A stretch of DNA of 16,675 bases from JBBKWG01 sp037968835 (GTDB lineage Bacteria > Pseudomonadota > Alphaproteobacteria > Rhodobacterales > Rhodobacteraceae): contig JBBKWG010000042.1 in the NCBI GenBank assembly GCA_037968835.1, forward strand, positions 1 to 16,675, given 5' to 3'. This document shows positions 13,573 through 16,675 of the stretch, piece by piece; the stretch's first letter is position 1; every line of letters begins with the position of its first letter. The notes beneath the pieces were generated by a model, which saw only the letters and a program-made list of their open reading frames with translations, was not told the DNA's origin and did not search any database. A program made the position numbers and the translations under genes.

Positions 13573-14193
13573 TCAGGCGTCAGGTGTGACGGATTTGAGT
13601 TCCGGCTGCCGACTGGCCAGTTTCGCGGCCACCCGGTCGGCTGGCGAAACGACAATGCCGTTCATGCGGTTGCGGATCGCCTTAATCTCTGGCTCGGTCC
13701 CGCTGGCGATGCGAAGCGGCTTTTCGCCGTCGATCATGTAAATCAGGCAATGACAATCCGGCCCGTCGATGCTGCGCGTTACCCCGACGCCGACGATCTG
13801 ATCCAGATCGACCGTTGCCAACACCTTGCCGCGGCCGCGCGGATTGCGCGACACGAAACGGATTTCCTGACGGATGCGATCAACTTGCACCTCGGGGCGA
13901 AATCCCCGCGCCGAGACAGAAAGCACGACACCGCCGCACAGCCCCAGAATAGCGGTCAGAACGAATTTCATCATCAGCATGTCGCCGCCGTAAAGCGAAC
14001 CCGGCAGCACCCACTGCCCGAAAGCCGAGATCAGCAGGATAATGCCAAGAAACGTCAGCGACCATTCGATCACCGCATCGGTGCTTTGATTTTTCATGTC
14101 GGCCGGGCGAAGGCGGAAGCCCCAGGCCATTTCGATCAGATCCAGTCCCGGCTTTCCGGGATCGCCAGCGTAGACCTTGGTATATGCATTCAT
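13573..14193 (-). CDS. Hypothetical two-helix membrane protein
   Basis: This 206-residue protein is not recognised as a named family. The N-terminal 40 residues are soluble. Two hydrophobic helices follow at about 43-63 and 72-94, then a beta-rich soluble domain (about 100-180; EVQVDRIRQEIRFVSRNPRG, then DQIVGVGV and a basic C-terminus) that looks like a PH-type domain of membrane-anchored bacterial proteins; that resemblance is by eye only. The start is ATG 14193, with AGGA about 10 nt upstream; a TTG at 14211 is less likely. It is a single-gene unit with its own terminator downstream, and it is divergent from rpsF. Function unknown. Confidence 0.72.
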   Translation of the reverse strand: MNAYTKVYAGDPGKPGLDLIEMAWGFRLRPADMKNQSTDAVIEWSLTFLGIILLISAFGQWVLPGSLYGGDMLMMKFVLTAILGLCGGVVLSVSARGFRPEVQVDRIRQEIRFVSRNPRGRGKVLATVDLDQIVGVGVTRSIDGPDCHCLIYMIDGEKPLRIASGTEPEIKAIRNRMNGIVVSPADRVAAKLASRQPELKSVTPDA

Positions 14194-14317
14194 GCCAAAA
14201 CGTCCTGGCAATTGCGTTCGATCAAGCGTTAGTCCTCAAAAACGGCAGGAATGAGACCCGATCTGGTCACTTCCTCCGTCATTGCACAGTCACTTCCACA
14301 CGCACTTGCCCGGTCAC

Positions 14318-14345
14318 TTGCCTCGGTCGCCAAGCCGTGTATAAG
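14318..14345 (+). promoter_or_regulatory. Candidate sigma-70 promoter of rpsF-rpsR-rplI
   Basis: TTGCCT (14318-14323) and TATAAG (14340-14345, five of six consensus bases) are 16 nt apart. The expected transcription start is near 14352, giving a leader of about 100 nt. Confidence 0.5.
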
Positions 14346-14349
14346 CCCA

Positions 14350-14374
14350 CGGTCCGCTGCGGATTATTTGACCG
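14350..14374 (+). promoter_or_regulatory. Leader hairpin upstream of rpsF
   Basis: CGGTC (14350-14354) pairs with GACCG (14370-14374), and an overlapping inverted repeat TCCGC-T-GCGGA (14353-14363) offers an alternative stem. It lies at the predicted 5' end of the transcript. Many bacteria control this operon by binding of the S6-S18 pair to a leader hairpin with an exposed CCG; a CCG is present here, but the match to that motif is not established. Confidence 0.3.
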
Positions 14375-14453
14375 GCGCAGCCTCTCGTGAACGGGGGTGG
14401 CGGACATGAGCGACCCGTTCTTTGAAGTGCGCCCGAACAGAACTGGAGTGGAC

Positions 14454-14807
14454 ATGCCGCTTTACGAGCATGTGATGATTGCGCGTCAGGATCTTTCCAA
14501 CACGCAAGCAGAAGGCCTTGTCGAACATTTTGGCACCATCCTCTCGGACAACGGCGGAAAAGTCGTCGAGAGCGAGTATTGGGGCGTCAAGACGATGGCC
14601 TACAAGATCAACAAGAACCGCAAGGGCCACTACGCCTTCATGCGCTCGGATGCCCCGGCACCGGCCGTTCAGGAAATGGAGCGTCTGATGCGCCTGCATG
14701 ACGACGTCATGCGTGTGCTGACCATCAAGGTCGACGCCCACGAGGAAGGCCCTTCGGCCCAGATGCGCAAATCCGACGAGCGTGATGCCCGTCGTGAACG
14801 CCGTTAA
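14454..14807 (+). CDS. rpsF: 30S ribosomal protein S6
   Basis: S6 pairs with S18 on the platform of the 30S subunit. The 117-residue protein starts with MPLYEHVMIARQDLS and carries the family core (YWGVKTMAYKINKNRKGHY, 43-61; MRLHDDVMRVLTIKVD, 82-97), then a short charged tail ending in DERDARRERR. The start is ATG 14454, with GGAG 5 nt upstream. It is the first gene of the rpsF-rpsR-rplI operon, and rpsR follows after 16 nt. Length is normal for alphaproteobacteria. Confidence 0.97.
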   Translation: MPLYEHVMIARQDLSNTQAEGLVEHFGTILSDNGGKVVESEYWGVKTMAYKINKNRKGHYAFMRSDAPAPAVQEMERLMRLHDDVMRVLTIKVDAHEEGPSAQMRKSDERDARRERR

Positions 14808-14823
14808 GAAAGGGACATAAACC

Positions 14824-15051
14824 ATGGCTTCGAAACCGTTTTTCCGTCGCCGCAAGGTCTGCCCATTCTCGGGCGATAACGCACCTGCGATCGACTACAA
14901 AGACACGCGCCTTCTTCAGCGTTACATCTCCGAGCGGGGCAAGATCGTGCCCAGCCGGATCACCGCAGTCTCGGCCAAGAAGCAGCGTGAACTGGCGCGC
15001 GCGATCAAACGCGCCCGCTTCCTCGCCCTGCTTCCCTATGCCGTGAAGTAA
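14824..15051 (+). CDS. rpsR: 30S ribosomal protein S18
   Basis: S18 is the binding partner of S6 in the 30S platform. The 75-residue protein is typical: FFRRRKVCPF (6-15), IDYKDTRLLQRYISERGKI (23-41), and the RNA-binding PSRITAVSAKKQRELARAIK (43-62), ending in RFLALLPYAVK. AAGGGA lies 9 nt before the ATG. It is the middle gene of the operon, 16 nt after rpsF and 10 nt before rplI, so it is certainly co-transcribed. Confidence 0.98.
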   Translation: MASKPFFRRRKVCPFSGDNAPAIDYKDTRLLQRYISERGKIVPSRITAVSAKKQRELARAIKRARFLALLPYAVK

Positions 15052-15061
15052 GGAGAACATC

Positions 15062-15709
15062 ATGCAAGTTATCCTTCTGGAACGCGTGGCCAAACTGGGC
15101 CAGATGGGCGAAGTCGTCACCGTCAAGGACGGCTACGCGCGCAATTACCTGCTGCCGCAGAAAAAGGCCCTCTGGGCTTCGGCAGCGAACATCAAGTCGT
15201 TCGAATCCGAAAAGTCGCAGCTTGAAGCTCGCAACCTGGAGTCCAAGAAAGAAGCCGAATCGCTGGCCAAAAAGCTCAACGGTCAGACCTTCATCGTGAT
15301 TCGCTCCGCTTCCGATGGCGGCGCGCTTTACGGTTCGGTTTCCACCCGCGATGCCTCCGATGCGGCGACCGAAGCCGGGTTCTCGGTAGATCGTCGTCAG
15401 GTCGCGCTGGCAGCTCCGATCAAGGAGCTTGGACTTCACAAGGTGATCATCTCGCTTCACCCCGAAGTCGATGCCACGATCGAGTTGAACGTCGCCCGTT
15501 CCGCCGAAGAAGCCGAACTTCAGGCTCAAGGCGTCGATCTTCAGGAACTGGCAGCCGAAGAAGCTGCACAGGCCGAGATCGAGATTGCCGAGTTGTTCGA
15601 CGACATTGGTGCAGCGGAACTCGACGAACTGGAAACGGCTCCCGAGCAGAAATCGGAAACGACCGAAGGTCGGGCAGACGACGCACGGGGCGAGGACGAC
15701 GACAAGTAA
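15062..15709 (+). CDS. rplI: 50S ribosomal protein L9, with long acidic C-terminal tail
   Basis: L9 binds 23S rRNA near the L1 stalk and helps keep the reading frame. Residues 1-50 are the N-terminal rRNA-binding domain (MQVILLERVAKLGQMGEVV, VKDGYARNYLLP), 50-75 the long connecting helix, and 76-146 the C-terminal domain (ending VDATIELNVARS). Canonical L9 stops at about 148. Here an acidic, alanine-rich tail runs from 147 to 215, ending in RGEDDDK. Extended L9 tails are known in alphaproteobacteria. The ribosome-binding site is AAGGAG, 7 nt before the ATG. It is the last gene of the operon, followed by a strong terminator. Confidence 0.97.
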   Translation: MQVILLERVAKLGQMGEVVTVKDGYARNYLLPQKKALWASAANIKSFESEKSQLEARNLESKKEAESLAKKLNGQTFIVIRSASDGGALYGSVSTRDASDAATEAGFSVDRRQVALAAPIKELGLHKVIISLHPEVDATIELNVARSAEEAELQAQGVDLQELAAEEAAQAEIEIAELFDDIGAAELDELETAPEQKSETTEGRADDARGEDDDK

Positions 15710-15732
15710 TCGTCCGCGTTCAACCTACATCG

Positions 15733-15763
15733 AAAAGGCCGCCTAACCGGGCGGCCTTTTTCG
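15733..15763 (+). terminator. Bidirectional intrinsic terminator after rplI
   Basis: GGCCGCC (15737-15743) and GGCGGCC (15750-15756) form a perfect stem with a 6-nt loop, flanked by AAAA before and TTTTT after. On the plus strand it ends the rpsF-rpsR-rplI operon 24 nt past the rplI stop. On the minus strand it gives a TTTT tail and lies about 36 nt beyond the end of the 15799-16101 gene, so it probably serves both. Confidence 0.9.
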
Positions 15764-15798
15764 TTTGAGCGTCATTACTTGGCGCGACAAAGCACCGT

Positions 15799-16101
15799 TC
15801 AGATCTGTGCGCCAAAGCCGCCCGCAATGATCTCGCCCACTGAGCGTTGAGGTGGGCCGGACAGAAACGGTCTGAGGTGCTCGGCGAACCATGGACCGGC
15901 GATTTCTTTCGAGACCTGCTCCAGTGCGGTTAACGTCGCGAAAAGTACGATCAAGACGGCCTCGTTCTCGCCGGTGCGCACAAGGCTCAGTCCGTGGTAT
16001 TCCGGATCGCTTGGCATCGCATTGAAAACGTCGCACTGTGCCGCGAATTCAGTCCAGTTGGTGTCGGCCTTGAGAGATAGTCGATTTATGACTGCGTGCA
16101 T
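15799..16101 (-). CDS. Small antibiotic-biosynthesis-monooxygenase-like protein
   Basis: This 100-residue protein looks like a dimeric alpha/beta-barrel (ferredoxin-like) domain of the ABM/YgiN kind: an opening strand (AVINRLSLKA, 3-12), a helix (WTEFAAQCDVFN), a middle strand pair (YHGLSLVRTGENEAVLIVLFAT) and a helix followed by FAEHLRPFLSGPP. Such proteins range from quinol oxidases to heme or small-molecule binding proteins, so no reaction is assigned. The start at 16101 has TAGGA 5 nt upstream; the frame is open to 16206 but that part overlaps the next gene. It follows the M24 peptidase gene by 58 nt on the same strand and shares the downstream bidirectional terminator. Confidence 0.7.
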   Translation of the reverse strand: MHAVINRLSLKADTNWTEFAAQCDVFNAMPSDPEYHGLSLVRTGENEAVLIVLFATLTALEQVSKEIAGPWFAEHLRPFLSGPPQRSVGEIIAGGFGAQI

Positions 16102-16159
16102 GAATTTCCTAGACGTTACTGATTTAAAACATTTTTCCGGCGCATACTGATTGCGGCTA

Positions 16160-16675
16160 CTACCCCGAAACCGTCCATCCCCGCCCGCCGGCTCCGAACA
16201 TTTCATAGCCGTCGTCGGTCACCGCAATCGTGTCCTCCAGCTTTACAAGGCCGCGGGCGGGATGTCCCATGGTTGTCTCCACCGACAAGACCATGCCCGA
16301 CTCCAGCGGACGGTCGACATCGACGCCATCGTAAATCCGGTTCGACATGATGAACGGCACCTCGTGGCTGACAAGTCCCATGCCGTGGATGACAAGATCA
16401 GTGCAGTCCTTGTTGGCCCCGGCATTCAGCGTTTCATTGCCAAACTCAAGCAACGCCCGCCCGCTGACCCCGGCCGAGATGTTTGAGAAGACCGCCTGTT
16501 GCGTCGCATCGACCTCGGCTAGCAGATCGACCAGCTCGCTGTCCGGCTTTCCCAGAACGGCCATACGGCAAAGATCGCCGATATAGCCTTCCATGTTGCC
16601 GCCGGAATCGATCGACATGGACTCGCCCATTTTCCACGTCTGATCGGACGGTGCGCGGTTGCGGTTGCTGCCCAT
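16160..16675 (-). CDS. M24 family Xaa-Pro peptidase, C-terminal part (truncated by window edge)
   Basis: These 172 codons (171 residues and the stop) are the C-terminal 'pita-bread' catalytic domain of a methionine-aminopeptidase-fold enzyme (Xaa-Pro aminopeptidase/dipeptidase or creatinase type). All five expected metal ligands are visible, counted from the window edge: D23 in SIDSGG, D34 in YIGDLCR, H97 in IHGMGLVSHEVP, E133 in LSVETTMG and E147 in LVKLEDT. The Met at the edge need not be the start; the N-terminal creatinase domain, if present, lies beyond 16675. The enzyme would cleave next to proline or hydrolyse a related C-N bond. Creatinase-like substrates cannot be excluded from this fragment. 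Confidence 0.88.
   Translation of the reverse strand: MGSNRNRAPSDQTWKMGESMSIDSGGNMEGYIGDLCRMAVLGKPDSELVDLLAEVDATQQAVFSNISAGVSGRALLEFGNETLNAGANKDCTDLVIHGMGLVSHEVPFIMSNRIYDGVDVDRPLESGMVLSVETTMGHPARGLVKLEDTIAVTDDGYEMFGAGGRGWTVSG

Larger units (their letters stand above)
14194..14453. other. Divergent region upstream of rpsF
   Basis: This 260-nt gap separates the hypothetical membrane gene from rpsF. The right half holds the rpsF promoter and leader, described separately. The left half contains a loose CACTTCC/CACTTGC repeat pattern (about 14267-14325: CACTTCC, CACTTCC, GCACTTGC, TCACTTGC), possibly an operator. No gene is called here; an in-frame ATG at 14397 would add 19 residues to S6 and is rejected. 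Confidence 0.4.

Noticed and set aside
13435..14232. 265-residue plus-strand frame
   Set aside because: It lies opposite the hypothetical membrane protein and its terminator. The opposite strand has clean membrane helices and a sensible start and stop.
1..16675. Mobile elements, CRISPR arrays, prophage genes or tRNA genes
   Set aside because: No transposase, integrase, evenly spaced repeats or tRNA-like cloverleaf with TTC-type arm was found; the gene content is core-chromosome in type.

Overview
The window reads as ordinary, gene-dense chromosome of an alphaproteobacterium, most likely of the Rhodobacteraceae/Roseobacter lineage. This rests on the high G+C content, the rpsB-tsf and rpsF-rpsR-rplI operons with long low-complexity tails on S2 and L9, and several small membrane proteins of a kind typical of that group. 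No insertion sequence, integrase, prophage gene, CRISPR array, tRNA or rRNA was seen. No multi-gene system that looks new was found. The most notable signals are RNA structures and a divergent regulator.

Layout, left to right. A class II (fuculose-phosphate-type) aldolase on the minus strand (3-659) diverges from a 69-residue two-helix membrane protein (825-1034). Next comes a plus-strand pair whose start and stop codons overlap by 4 nt: type II 3-dehydroquinase (aroQ, 1346-1789) and a LuxR-type regulator with a divergent ligand pocket (1786-2529). The 345-nt gap after it holds a set of nested inverted repeats (about 2601-2692) and ends at a strong plus-strand terminator (2806-2843). The minus-strand rpsB-tsf operon (2875-4831) has an intergenic hairpin and a structured leader about 110 nt long behind a candidate promoter.

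A plus-strand block follows: pseudouridine kinase and pseudouridine-5'-phosphate glycosidase (psuK-psuG, 4-nt overlap, 5178-6991), a DUF502 membrane protein (7063-7788), a prolyl-4-hydroxylase-like 2-oxoglutarate/iron oxygenase (7856-8494) and a 73-residue secreted or membrane peptide (8543-8764). PsuK and PsuG together turn pseudouridine into uracil and ribose 5-phosphate.

The minus strand then carries five genes: a patatin-like lipase (8858-9868, TTG start), 3-hydroxybutyrate dehydrogenase (9926-10699), DNA photolyase (10776-12188), a class V aminotransferase/cysteine-desulfurase-like protein (12231-13451), and a two-helix membrane protein (13573-14193) closed by its own terminator. The lipase and dehydrogenase form a likely pair near ketone-body and polyhydroxybutyrate metabolism. 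The plus-strand rpsF-rpsR-rplI operon (14454-15709) ends in a bidirectional terminator. The window closes with a minus-strand monooxygenase-like small protein (15799-16101) and the C-terminal part of an M24 Xaa-Pro peptidase that runs off the right edge.
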